A DNA stretch of 46,449 bases from a virus: IMG/VR virus record IMGVR_UViG_3300028883_000068, positions 1 through 46,449 of that record; one strand, written 5' to 3'. Position numbers and translations under genes: made by a program. The notes beneath the pieces were generated by a model. That model saw nothing but the letters and a program-made list of their open reading frames with translations, ran no database searches and had not been told where the DNA came from. This document shows, piece by piece, positions 5,619-12,853 of the stretch (the first letter of the stretch is position 1; every line of letters begins with the position of its first letter).

Positions 5619-5787
5619 AACGTCTGATGGGGTGATGATCCAACACACCACCCAAGATACTCAAATCCACATTGGGGACCAAGACGCACTTGACGCCGGT
5701 ATGGGCTCGGCAATAGACCTCGCCGACTGGCCCGCCATCGACGCATGGGTACGCGCCCGCATTGCCGAAAGCGAGGTGGAGAAATGA
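5593..5787 (+). CDS. Hypothetical protein, 64 aa (or 71 aa from 5572)
   Basis: Two starts are equally good because the AAGGAG-GCGAGATC-ATG unit is duplicated: ATG 5572 and ATG 5593, in the same frame and each with its own ribosome-binding site. The shorter form begins MAIRARGIETSDG. The body is acidic with a beta-like first half (QHTTQDTQIHIGDQD) and a helical end (WPAIDAWVRARIAESEVEK). No family recognised. The next gene overlaps its stop. Confidence 0.55.
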   Translation: MAIRARGIETSDGVMIQHTTQDTQIHIGDQDALDAGMGSAIDLADWPAIDAWVRARIAESEVEK

Positions 5788-5966
5788 GCATGACACAGCA
5801 GGAACGTGAGGAGAAGATTGACGACCTTGAGCAACGTATCGCTCAATACGGTGAATATATCTATGGCCTGACGAAACGGCGCAATGAAACACTCACAGAG
5901 CTTGCCAGAATCAAAAATGAGGGACGGCACAAAGAACGATGCACTGCACAGTCTGTAACGTTGTGA
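5784..5966 (+). CDS. Coiled-coil protein, 60 aa
   Basis: ATG 5784 overlaps the upstream TGA after GCGAGGTGGAGAA, a leader also used by other small genes here. The product is one long amphipathic helix (QQEREEKIDDLEQRIAQYGE and LTKRRNETLTELARIKNEGR) with heptad spacing of Ile/Leu, probably a coiled-coil oligomeriser. The longer upstream start would overlap the previous gene without a better site. Function unknown. Confidence 0.55.
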   Translation: MSMTQQEREEKIDDLEQRIAQYGEYIYGLTKRRNETLTELARIKNEGRHKERCTAQSVTL

Positions 5967-6067
5967 TCGCCCCAGGTGAAGTCCACTGGACCACGCTTGG
6001 CGATTCGCTCTGCCCGTACTGCTACGAAGAGTACATTGGCAACGTAGATCACGACCCGGAATGGTGA
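5939..6067 (+). CDS. Tiny zinc-ribbon protein, 42 aa
   Basis: ATG 5939 to TGA 6065, overlapping the previous gene by 28 bases. CTVC (residues 3-6) and CPYC (residues about 25-28) give a two-knuckle zinc ribbon separated by 18 residues, with an acidic tail (NVDHDPEW). Too short for gene finders, but the cysteine pattern and the otherwise unexplained gap before the methyltransferase support it. Confidence 0.5.
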   Translation: MHCTVCNVVIAPGEVHWTTLGDSLCPYCYEEYIGNVDHDPEW

Positions 6068-6108
6068 CGCCGAATAGCGGCACGGACGCATAACAGCAAA
6101 GGAGTGCT

Positions 6109-7278
6109 GTGACAGCAGGAAGTCTATTCACTGGAATCGGCGGGTTCGATCTGGCCTGTGAACGCGCAGGGATCGAAACGCTCTGGCAGGTCGAGATCGA
6201 CGATAAATGTCAGACCACACTCGCCAAACATTTCCCCAACGCAACGAGGTACAAGGATGTTACCGAAGTCGGACGCCACAACCTATCCCCAGTTGACATT
6301 ATTACCGGAGGATTCCCCTGCCAAGACCTTAGTGTGGCCGGCAAACGTGCGGGCCTCGCTGGAAGCCGGAGCGGACTTTGGTCCCATTTCCATAGAATTA
6401 TTCAGGAGCTTAATCCGCGATGGGTTGTCATCGAGAACGTCCCCGGCTTGTTATCCAGTAACGGCGGACGGGACTTTGCCGTCGTCCTCCGAGGGCTGGA
6501 AGACATCGGGTATCACGCATCCTGGCGGGTACTTGACGCTCAATATGCAGGAGTGGCACAGCGACGCCGTCGTGTGTTTGTTGTCGCAAGTCTTGGAGAC
6601 TACGGTTGCATCCCGGTACTATTTGAGTCCGAGAGCGTGTCGTGGAATCCTCCGTCGCGCCAAGAAGCGGGGAAGGTCACTCCCACCCTCTCTTCAAGCG
6701 GCACTGGAACGAGTCGCACGAGCAATGACAGAACCGAAGCCGAGTTCTGTGTGATTAGCGGACAGTCACTACCTGAAAGTAACGACGTATCACCGACGCT
6801 TGACACAAGCCACAATAATCGGCAACCACACATCTTCCAAGCACAGGGGCGGTCGAAATACGTCGAGGGCGATGACAAGGCGGCGGCACTGCGGGCGAAT
6901 AGTCACCAACAAGACGTTGACCTGGTCAACGTCTGCACCACCATTCGTTCATCGGGACCGATGAACGACGACAACGCAGCGCAAGCAGGGCATCTGGTGG
7001 AAAGTTATTGGGACGGCGGACAGGTTGCCGACACGCTCGATGTAAGTGCAATCAGCAAGGGGCAGATGATGCCAGACAAGCGACGATTCCCCTGTGTAAT
7101 GCAATCTGGCGTCCGCCGACTCACCCCGACTGAATGTGAGAGATTACAAGGATTTCCCGACGGCTGGACCACAATGCACAAAGACACCAACCGCTACAAG
7201 CAACTCGGTAACGCCGTCGCTGTCCCGGTTGTCGAGTGGATCATCAACAGAATAGCGGCACGGACGCCGCGCAACTAG
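6109..7278 (+). CDS. C5-cytosine DNA methyltransferase, 389 aa
   Basis: Transfers a methyl group from SAM to C5 of cytosine. Motif I is SLFTGIGGFDLACERAG (5-21), motif IV GGFPCQDLS with catalytic C71, motif VI IENVPG (108-113), motif VIII QRRRR (151-155). Motif IX/X near the C-terminus are RRLTPTECERLQGFP and YKQLGNAVAVPVVEWI. The span between motifs VIII and IX (about 170 residues) is a long target-recognition region with low-complexity text. Start GTG 6109 has AAAGGAG upstream. No cognate restriction nuclease is adjacent, so host-evasion by self-methylation is likely. Confidence 0.9.
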   Translation: MTAGSLFTGIGGFDLACERAGIETLWQVEIDDKCQTTLAKHFPNATRYKDVTEVGRHNLSPVDIITGGFPCQDLSVAGKRAGLAGSRSGLWSHFHRIIQELNPRWVVIENVPGLLSSNGGRDFAVVLRGLEDIGYHASWRVLDAQYAGVAQRRRRVFVVASLGDYGCIPVLFESESVSWNPPSRQEAGKVTPTLSSSGTGTSRTSNDRTEAEFCVISGQSLPESNDVSPTLDTSHNNRQPHIFQAQGRSKYVEGDDKAAALRANSHQQDVDLVNVCTTIRSSGPMNDDNAAQAGHLVESYWDGGQVADTLDVSAISKGQMMPDKRRFPCVMQSGVRRLTPTECERLQGFPDGWTTMHKDTNRYKQLGNAVAVPVVEWIINRIAARTPRN

Positions 7279-7290
7279 GAGCTGGCAAGG

Positions 7291-7497
7291 ATGCCGATAG
7301 ATTTTGACAATGTGATATATGGTGCAGACCTTGTGATTGACGATTCCACGGGGTATAAATATCTTGACCCCGTGTGTACCTATTCGATATATTCATCGCA
7401 ATCAATTCGCCCCTGGCGCAGAGGACTCTTCCGTTTATCGGGTGGGTACACACACCTCTGTCAGCCGGGGGCTTTTTGTATTGGGGGAATCTCTTGA
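7291..7497 (+). CDS. Hypothetical protein, 68 aa
   Basis: AGGAG lies 9 bases before ATG 7291. The frame ends at TGA 7495-7497, giving a TTGA overlap with the likely HNH start. The product has beta-like text and several Tyr and Cys residues but no recognisable motif. Coding support is weak: it rests mainly on the ribosome-binding site and the overlap with the next gene. Confidence 0.35.
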   Translation: MPIDFDNVIYGADLVIDDSTGYKYLDPVCTYSIYSSQSIRPWRRGLFRLSGGYTHLCQPGAFCIGGIS

Positions 7498-8294
7498 GTA
7501 TCTCCAAGAAAACTCGATTTGAAGTCTTTAAGCGCGACTCATTCACCTGCCAGTATTGCGGGCAATCTGCACCCGACGTAATCCTTGAGGTAGACCACAT
7601 CCACCCACGCGCCGAAGATGGAAGTGACGACATCAGCAACCTCATTACGTCGTGCTTTGACTGTAATAGGGGTAAGGGGGCGCGGAGGCTGTCTGATGAC
7701 ACGGTAGCAAAAAAGCGCAAAAAGCAACTCGACGACCTCCAGGCCCGCCGTGAGCAAATTGAGATGATGGCACAGTGGCACCTAAGTCTCGCAGATCTTG
7801 GGCAACAAGAAGTCGACGCATACTCGGAACTGTGGGACAAGCTGACGGGTGGAGTCTATGACTTGAGCGACCACGGCCGGAAGAAGGCGGGCCAGATCAT
7901 CAAACGCTTTGGCCTATCTCTCGCACTTCAATCATTAACAACAGCTGTTCGCCAATACATCAAGTACGACGACGATGGTGAAATTGTCCAAGATTCGGCG
8001 AACCACGCCCTCAATAAAGTTGGGGGTATTTGCCAAGTAACGAAGAACGGCGGGTACAACGAGAAATGGGGGGAGGCGTGTTACGTCGCAAGAATACTTT
8101 CTAATAGGCTGACATATACACCAAACGAGATCGACCTGCGCAAAAGTATTCTCGTGCTATTAGAACAGGGGTTTAAGTTTGAATGGCTTAAGTCGCTCGC
8201 CGCTGAAGTTAGAAACTGGACGGAATGGCGCGAAGAAATTGAAGATGGGTTGAGGATGGCGGAAGATGCCGCCACGGAGGCGACCGATGCGTAA
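7494..8294 (+). CDS. HNH endonuclease-domain protein, 266 aa
   Basis: The N-terminal domain is an HNH nuclease: KKTRFEVFKRD, the zinc pair CQYCG, LEVDHIHPRAEDG with the metal-binding His, then N-L and CFDCNRGKG. The remaining about 190 residues are helical and unassigned; they could bind DNA or another replication protein. Start: TTG 7494, preceded by GGGGGA and overlapping the upstream stop, seems better than the GTG at 7374, which would add 40 residues unlike an HNH protein. It lies between a methyltransferase and the replication initiator and may be a free-standing homing-type nuclease or a replication accessory. Confidence 0.75.
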   Translation: MSISKKTRFEVFKRDSFTCQYCGQSAPDVILEVDHIHPRAEDGSDDISNLITSCFDCNRGKGARRLSDDTVAKKRKKQLDDLQARREQIEMMAQWHLSLADLGQQEVDAYSELWDKLTGGVYDLSDHGRKKAGQIIKRFGLSLALQSLTTAVRQYIKYDDDGEIVQDSANHALNKVGGICQVTKNGGYNEKWGEACYVARILSNRLTYTPNEIDLRKSILVLLEQGFKFEWLKSLAAEVRNWTEWREEIEDGLRMAEDAATEATDA

Positions 8295-9171
8295 GTTTGG
8301 CGTCGTTGCTCCGCAGTTCTGGACGGGCGAAACGGGGAAGGCTCTCAGAGGAGAGCCGCACCATGTTCGTATCCTGGCTATCTATCTTATGACTTCTCCC
8401 CACGCCAATATGATCGGCCTGTACTACCTACCGTGGGTGCTGGTGGGCCACGAAACGGGGCTAACCATAGAAGAATCAACCGAGGGAATGAAAGCACTCG
8501 ACAACCTCGGATTTGCCAAGTATGACGAAACGACCGAAATGGTATGGATTCCCAAGATGGCAAAATACCAAATTGGCGAGTCGATCAAACCCTCGGACAA
8601 CACCAGAAAGACGATTCAAAATATGCTTTTGGCACTTCCGAACAACCCGTTTATTGCAAACTTTTGCACACTCTACGCAGACAATTACCATCTTGAACTC
8701 CACAGAACCACAAGGTTATCCACAATAGGGGAGGGGTCTAAGACCCCTCTGGGAGGGGTCTATCCTGACCCTGCCCCTGACCCTTCCCCTGGTCCTGTCC
8801 CTGACCCTAGGAAAGATCATCGGGACTTAAATCGTCTTGTTGAGCATTTGCAATATCAGAACAAGGGGCGGCTTCGGTCGATCATCGGTGGTTCGGTCCC
8901 GCGTGATTACCTGAATAGGCTACTGCAAGAGTTTCCTTTTGATCGTATTGGGGCCGTCGCTGAAGACCTGGCGACCACGATAGCGAGTTATCGCACGATA
9001 CCGGATGCGCCGACGCTTCGGAAATGGCTTCACGAGCGATGTACCCGCTGGAATCCGAATCCTGAGCCGAGGCGTGGCGATAGACAATCAAAGGCGGACG
9101 CTGACAACAATCGGCGCGGCGTAAAAATATCCACCAACGTAACGGAGTACCCCGATGCCTTCCCAGATTAA
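8287..9171 (+). CDS. Replication initiator / replisome-organiser-like protein, 294 aa
   Basis: Directly precedes the DnaB helicase gene and overlaps it by 17 bases, the usual position of phage initiator or helicase-loader proteins. Residues 1-110 resemble a winged-helix domain (VRILAIYLMTSPHANMIGLY, then GLTIEESTEGMKALDNLGFA). A Pro/Asp-rich linker of repeated P-D-P units (about residues 158-178) connects to a C-terminal helical domain. The linker DNA is itself a repeat cluster that looks like an origin. ATG 8287 has GGAGGCGACCG upstream. Family assignment rests on layout and fold-like text, so function is inferred. Confidence 0.6.
   Translation: MRKFGVVAPQFWTGETGKALRGEPHHVRILAIYLMTSPHANMIGLYYLPWVLVGHETGLTIEESTEGMKALDNLGFAKYDETTEMVWIPKMAKYQIGESIKPSDNTRKTIQNMLLALPNNPFIANFCTLYADNYHLELHRTTRLSTIGEGSKTPLGGVYPDPAPDPSPGPVPDPRKDHRDLNRLVEHLQYQNKGRLRSIIGGSVPRDYLNRLLQEFPFDRIGAVAEDLATTIASYRTIPDAPTLRKWLHERCTRWNPNPEPRRGDRQSKADADNNRRGVKISTNVTEYPDAFPD
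8716..8812. other. Candidate replication origin inside the initiator gene
   Basis: TTATCCACA (8716-8724) is a perfect consensus DnaA box. Seven bases later GAGGGGTCT (8731-8739) and AGACCCCTC (8741-8749) form a 9-1-9 inverted repeat, and GAGGGGTCT recurs at 8753-8761. The following 50 bases are variants of CCTGACCC/CCCCTGACCCT. Iterons inside an initiator gene are the arrangement of lambda O. The upstream 100 bases contain AT-richer stretches that could unwind. Confidence 0.55.
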
Positions 9172-10438
9172 CGAAACGCTGTGGTCCCATGAATCGGAGA
9201 TTGGCGTTCTCTCTGTCGTATTGGCGGAGGGGCGAATGGATAGCGCAATTGAATTGATCCCAAGTGCCGAGTGTTTCCATAAACCGGCCCACCAAACGAT
9301 TTGGGAGGCGGCCCTGGCGTTGTATTCTCGTGGTGATGTAACGGATTGGCGGGCAGTATCGGGGGCGCTTGATGATGTTTCTAAGATTGGCGGGACTGCG
9401 ACGCTGATCGACATAGCCGAAGCGTACCCCGGTACAAGCGGACACCTTGAGACACACGCCCGAATAGTTAGAGACTTCTACGTTCGCCGTCGTTTGATCG
9501 GAGTATGTGGTGAGATTGCGTCGGATTGCTATAAGTCAGATGACGTTAAATCGACCCTGAACGATGCCGAGCGTCGGATATACGACATAACCATTGGCGC
9601 GGCGGCATCCAAGATTCAGCACATATCAGAGATCATGCCCGCGACACTTGCTGAGATCGACGCATGGCAAACAGGTGAGATTCAAAAAACGCTCGTACCA
9701 ACAGGTTTTACCGACTTCGACAACCTTGCCGTTGGGTTCATGCCGGGTGACATGATAGTTCTTGCGGGGCAGACATCGCACGGCAAAACCCAAGCGGCGA
9801 TTCAGATAGCGCGAAACGTCGCATACTCCGGCAAACAGGTCGTTATCCTATCGCTGGAGATGCGGAACCTTGAGGTAAACAAGCGCGTAGTTCTGGCTGA
9901 TGCGAGAGTAGACGGGATGAAGATTAAGCGACGCCAACTCACCGACGAAGATTGGGACCGTATAACACAATCCGGCAATCGTCTTTGTGGGCAGGGCATC
10001 CATTACATTGATGACACGAGCGTGACCGTCAACGACCTGCGGTCCCTGTGTCGGAAACTGCGTGGTGATGGGGAAATCGGGCTGATCGTGGTGGATTACT
10101 TGCAGCTTATGTCCCCCGATGTCTCGGCATCAACCAGGGAGCAGGAAGTCGCTCGCGTGTCTCGTGGGTGTAAATGGCTTGCGAAGGACATTGGTTGTCC
10201 TGTCATGGCGTTGTCGCAGTTTCGGAAAACTGACGGCAACCGGAAACCGTCGCTCAACGATCTCCGCGAATCTGGGGCTATTGGGCACGACGCAGATTGG
10301 GTCATGTTCGTGTGGCGCGATCCAGATAACAGGTTCTGGTGGTTGCTCAAAAAGGCGCGACACGGTTGTGTCGGTGACGTTGAGATGAACTTTGTCAACG
10401 GGCGGTGGGAGTGTCTCGCTGACGCCGTGGAACTATAA
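9155..10438 (+). CDS. dnaB: Replicative DNA helicase, DnaB family, 427 aa
   Basis: Hexameric 5'-3' helicase that unwinds the fork. The N-terminal domain (about 1-110) has the DnaB-N pattern (SHESEIGVLSVVL, then FHKPAHQTIWEAALALYSRG). The RecA-like domain has Walker A AGQTSHGKT (204-212), SLEM as in DnaB motif H1a, Walker B LIVVDYLQLM and SQFRKTDGNRKPSLNDLRES (motif H3/H4 region). Size and motif order are normal for phage DnaB. Start ATG 9155 overlaps the initiator gene, implying coupling. Expected to be loaded by the preceding protein at the origin. Confidence 0.93.
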   Translation: MPSQINETLWSHESEIGVLSVVLAEGRMDSAIELIPSAECFHKPAHQTIWEAALALYSRGDVTDWRAVSGALDDVSKIGGTATLIDIAEAYPGTSGHLETHARIVRDFYVRRRLIGVCGEIASDCYKSDDVKSTLNDAERRIYDITIGAAASKIQHISEIMPATLAEIDAWQTGEIQKTLVPTGFTDFDNLAVGFMPGDMIVLAGQTSHGKTQAAIQIARNVAYSGKQVVILSLEMRNLEVNKRVVLADARVDGMKIKRRQLTDEDWDRITQSGNRLCGQGIHYIDDTSVTVNDLRSLCRKLRGDGEIGLIVVDYLQLMSPDVSASTREQEVARVSRGCKWLAKDIGCPVMALSQFRKTDGNRKPSLNDLRESGAIGHDADWVMFVWRDPDNRFWWLLKKARHGCVGDVEMNFVNGRWECLADAVEL

Positions 10439-10452
10439 GCAAGGAGGCGGGA

Positions 10453-10515
10453 ATGATTAAAGAGCAATTGTGTGCACTGAAGGGGCAGAGTGGTTATGCT
10501 GGGAGGTTGCCATGA
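10453..10515 (+). CDS. 20-residue leader-like peptide
   Basis: AAGGAGGCGGGA directly precedes ATG 10453, the strongest Shine-Dalgarno nearby. The frame encodes MIKEQLCALKGQSGYAGRLP and stops at TGA 10513, overlapping the ATG of the next gene. It could be a real micro-protein or a coupling leader that delivers ribosomes to the next start. Confidence 0.35.
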   Translation: MIKEQLCALKGQSGYAGRLP

Positions 10516-10721
10516 GCGAAATTAAAGTCGGGGATCGTGTTCGTTGGGAATATGAACACTGTATCGGTAGGAGCTACCACACGGTAGTCAAGCGCGGGGT
10601 CGTCAAGCGGTTCACCCGTGATGGTCGTCGCGCTGTGGTTCGATTTGATAGTAACAGGACGGACTCGTATGTGCCGCTTCGTGATCTGGTGGCCGTGCCG
10701 AGCCGCAGGAAAGCGAGGTAA
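10512..10721 (+). CDS. Small beta-barrel-like protein, 69 aa
   Basis: ATG 10512 has GGGAGGTTGCC upstream and overlaps the leader peptide stop. The text EIKVGDRVRWEYEHCIG, then KRGVVKRFTRDGRRAVVRFD, alternates hydrophobic and basic residues as in SH3/KOW-like small barrels. The C-terminus is basic (SRRKAR). Nucleic-acid or protein binding is plausible; no firm family. Its 3' end is within a 19-bp near-repeat that recurs after the next gene. Confidence 0.55.
   Translation: MSEIKVGDRVRWEYEHCIGRSYHTVVKRGVVKRFTRDGRRAVVRFDSNRTDSYVPLRDLVAVPSRRKAR
10701..10719. repeat. 19-bp boundary repeat, copy 1 (copy 2 at 10931-10949)
   Basis: AGCCGCAGGAAAGCGAGGT (10701-10719) and AGCCGAAGGAAAGCGAGGT (10931-10949) differ at one base. 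Each supplies the AGGAAAGCGAGGT ribosome-binding region of the following gene, and together they flank the 76-aa gene at 10726-10956. A shorter version, GAAAGCGAGGT, precedes the gene at 5784. Confidence 0.8.
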
Positions 10722-10725
10722 AACC

Positions 10726-10956
10726 ATGAGTGAGGAGTATCCGTACTACGTGATTGAGCAACGAGAAAACAAGGGTGCCGAGTGGACGATCTGGGGGCCG
10801 CGATTCTACGTCACGCTGGAAGAGGCTCTTGACGAGACCTATTCGGCGTATCAGTACGGCGCGATGGGTCGATTCAGTACGATGGAGCGAAATGGCCTTG
10901 CCCGCATCGTTCGTTGCCGTGTCGAGATCGAGCCGAAGGAAAGCGAGGTGAAGTGA
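10726..10956 (+). CDS. Hypothetical protein, 76 aa
   Basis: ATG 10726 after AGCGAGGTAAAACC. The longer frame upstream lies in the previous gene and is rejected. The product has an N-terminal strand-turn-strand (YYVIEQRENKGAEWTIWGP) and a helical part (LEEALDETYSAYQYG), a layout seen in small phage proteins of unknown role. It is flanked by near-identical 19-bp repeats. Stop TGA is shared with the next ATG. Confidence 0.55.
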   Translation: MSEEYPYYVIEQRENKGAEWTIWGPRFYVTLEEALDETYSAYQYGAMGRFSTMERNGLARIVRCRVEIEPKESEVK

Positions 10957-11477
10957 TGAGCAAACTGAGCGACGCGCAACTGCGCGAGATCAAGGAGCGG
11001 GCGGACAAGGCGACGGGGGGGCCGTGGGAGTGGGATGTGAGGGTTGGACGCGTAATGCTCCAGACGGTGAAGCGGGGTAATGTCTATGTTATGGGGTTTG
11101 TCCGAGCGGGGATGCGGGGAGCTGTCCCTGTGGTTCAGATACACAAACCAGACTGTGACGGTATGTGTAGCGGTTGTGGTGTCATGGAGCGGGTGGATAA
11201 ACTTGGGGAGCCGGATTACAATGGACGTGTCCACGAGAGACACCAAGACATGGATTTCATTGTCCATGCCCGCACCGACATCCCGGCGCTGCTGTCGCAC
11301 ATCGACACGCTGACGGCGGAGCTTGCCGAGTGCAAGGCGGCGCTGAAGCCGTTTGCGGATGAGTATATTCAACAGCAGATGGTTGCACCAGTAAGCGACG
11401 GTAGTTTAGTGAATGTGAAGTATGGCTGGCTCCGCCGCGCCGCGCTGTGGCTCAAACTCACGGAGGTGGAAAAGTGA
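10956..11477 (+). CDS. Ea22-like phage protein, 173 aa
   Basis: Starts at ATG 10956 after GCGAGGTGAAG. It begins LSDAQLREIKERADKATGGP and contains DFIVHARTDIPALLSHIDTL, the two hallmark segments of a widespread phage family in which a W-rich N-terminal part is joined to a helical part with a coiled coil (LTAELAECKAAL). A CDGMCSGC cluster (about residues 69-76) adds possible metal binding. Function of the family is unknown. The C-terminus ends in the GGAGGTGGAAAAG leader of the next gene. Confidence 0.7.
   Translation: MSKLSDAQLREIKERADKATGGPWEWDVRVGRVMLQTVKRGNVYVMGFVRAGMRGAVPVVQIHKPDCDGMCSGCGVMERVDKLGEPDYNGRVHERHQDMDFIVHARTDIPALLSHIDTLTAELAECKAALKPFADEYIQQQMVAPVSDGSLVNVKYGWLRRAALWLKLTEVEK
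11457..11466. repeat. 10-bp boundary repeat, copy 1 (copy 2 at 11900-11909)
   Basis: CTCACGGAGG followed by T/C-GGA occurs at the end of the 173-aa gene and again at the end of the 149-aa gene, in both cases providing the GGAGG for the next start. It flanks the gene at 11474-11923. Confidence 0.6.
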
Positions 11478-11923
11478 TATACTATTTAGTAAACCCATCT
11501 GATGTCATCACATTTGAGGCCGATGACGAGAACGTATTGATGGCTGGTGTCTTGGCTCTATCAGCAAGGGTTGGTCTTGACTCAATCGGTGGCGGCGACA
11601 CGATTATGTTTCCATTCATGGCCGATAAAGCAACGCAACAACAGTGGCTTGATGATCGGTTCGGTGGGGACTTGGTGAAATTCCGCGAGGCCCACGCGAA
11701 CGAGGTTGCTGATGCCGTGTCGTCTATCCTGTATGGTAGCCCCTCTGATCGAAACTTATTCCAGTTGGCGACCAAAAAGATGACACCTGAAGAGACTGAG
11801 ATTTTTCGCGCCGAGTGGAACGACAAGAAGCGGTCGTCGATGAACGACTACCACAAGATTTGCATGGAGGCAGCGCGGCGGCTGAGAGAAATAGCCAAGC
11901 TCACGGAGGCGGAGCGTGAGTGA
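11474..11923 (+). CDS. Hypothetical protein, 149 aa
   Basis: GTG 11474 overlaps the previous TGA (GTGA) after GGAGGTGGAAAA, a better start than the upstream in-frame ones. The protein has an N-terminal alpha/beta part (ENVLMAGVLALSARVG) and a long helical remainder ending RRLREIAKLTEAERE. No catalytic motif. The next gene overlaps its end. Confidence 0.6.
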   Translation: MIYYLVNPSDVITFEADDENVLMAGVLALSARVGLDSIGGGDTIMFPFMADKATQQQWLDDRFGGDLVKFREAHANEVADAVSSILYGSPSDRNLFQLATKKMTPEETEIFRAEWNDKKRSSMNDYHKICMEAARRLREIAKLTEAERE

Positions 11924-12338
11924 AATTGCGATCAACATACCGGGTAAGCCGCTTGGTAAACAACGCCCCCGTATGTGCCGATCCGGCAGAACTTACACGC
12001 CGAACCAGACCGTCAACTACGAAACCCTGGTGCGGGAGTTGTTCGCCATCGAATACCCCGGCTTTGTGCCAATGTCGGGGCCGGTCGATGTCACCATCAG
12101 AGCTGTCTATGCGATCCCCAAGTCTGCTACGAAGAAGCGATTAGCTGAGATTGAGGCTGGCAGAGAGCGACCAACCAAGACGCCCGACGTTGACAACATC
12201 GCTAAAATCGTGACGGATGCGCTGAACGGCTTAGCTTACGACGATGACAAACAGATCGTGAATTTGTTTGTAGGCAAATACTACGGTAGTGCGCCGATGG
12301 TGGGCGTTGTTATTGCGGAGACACGCGATGAAACCTGA
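11916..12338 (+). CDS. rusA: RusA-family Holliday-junction resolvase, 140 aa
   Basis: Cleaves four-way DNA junctions made during recombination and replication. The N-terminus INIPGKPLGKQRPRMCRSGR is typical of the family, and the acidic active-site block KTPDVDNIAKIVTDALNGLA (about 87-106) plus YDDDKQIV carries the conserved aspartates. Length is normal for RusA. GTG 11916 overlaps the preceding stop after GGAGGCGGAGC. It fits the Rad52-like annealing and DnaB replication genes upstream. Confidence 0.9.
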   Translation: MSEIAINIPGKPLGKQRPRMCRSGRTYTPNQTVNYETLVRELFAIEYPGFVPMSGPVDVTIRAVYAIPKSATKKRLAEIEAGRERPTKTPDVDNIAKIVTDALNGLAYDDDKQIVNLFVGKYYGSAPMVGVVIAETRDET

Positions 12339-12495
12339 GATCCCGCTTGTGAGCGGTGACGAGCAAGACGCTCTTACTGGTTGGCGGAAATATCTGCACT
12401 GGCGGCCGGGGCAGCGCAAGTTGATCAAGCGGTTCCACCGGCATCGTATCCGTCGCTGGTGGAAACGCAAAATACATGGAGGCTGTGATGAGTGA
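12328..12495 (+). CDS. Small basic protein, 55 aa
   Basis: ATG 12328 overlaps the end of the resolvase gene. The C-terminal half is strongly basic and aromatic (RKLIKRFHRHRIRRWWKRKI), so it could bind nucleic acid or membranes. No family recognised. The last codons contain the GGAGG for the next gene. Confidence 0.45.
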   Translation: MKPEIPLVSGDEQDALTGWRKYLHWRPGQRKLIKRFHRHRIRRWWKRKIHGGCDE

Positions 12496-12853
12496 GATTC
12501 TAACGACAGATGAGATCGAAAACATGACGGAGCGGCTTGCGTGGACCGGCGAACACAGACAGGAGGCTGATGCTTATGTCGCTATCGTCGCCAGCCACGA
12601 AGCCCTCCGCGCCGAGAACGCCGAGCTGAAGGCCGCACTGACGGAAGCATCCGCCGTGTTGAGTCTGCTGGCTAACATTAACGCCCAGCGAGCGGGGAAC
12701 GAGGTTACTTGTAAGCTATACTTTTGGGATCGCAAGGGCGTACCGCCGACGCTGATTTGCGAGTGTCCCCCGTCTGACTTCAGTAAGTTCGACGAAGTAA
12801 GCACACGGGTCAATGCCCTGCTCGACGACACGCCGGATGGAGGTGAAGGGTGA
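12488..12853 (+). CDS. Hypothetical coiled-coil protein, 121 aa
   Basis: ATG 12488 is preceded by GGAGGCTGTG at proper spacing, so it is preferred to ATG 12476. Residues about 35-65 (HEALRAENAELKAALTEASA) form a clear coiled coil of the kind found in Ea22-like proteins, followed by a beta-like domain with CxC (LICECPPSDF). It ends in the GGAGGTGAAGGG leader of the next gene. Confidence 0.55.
   Translation: MSEILTTDEIENMTERLAWTGEHRQEADAYVAIVASHEALRAENAELKAALTEASAVLSLLANINAQRAGNEVTCKLYFWDRKGVPPTLICECPPSDFSKFDEVSTRVNALLDDTPDGGEG

Noticed and set aside
7304-7359. Promoter formed by TTGACA at 7304 and TATAAA at 7354
   Set aside because: Spacing is about 44 bases, and the nearer TTGACG-TATAAA pair has only 11 bases; neither is a normal sigma-70 arrangement.
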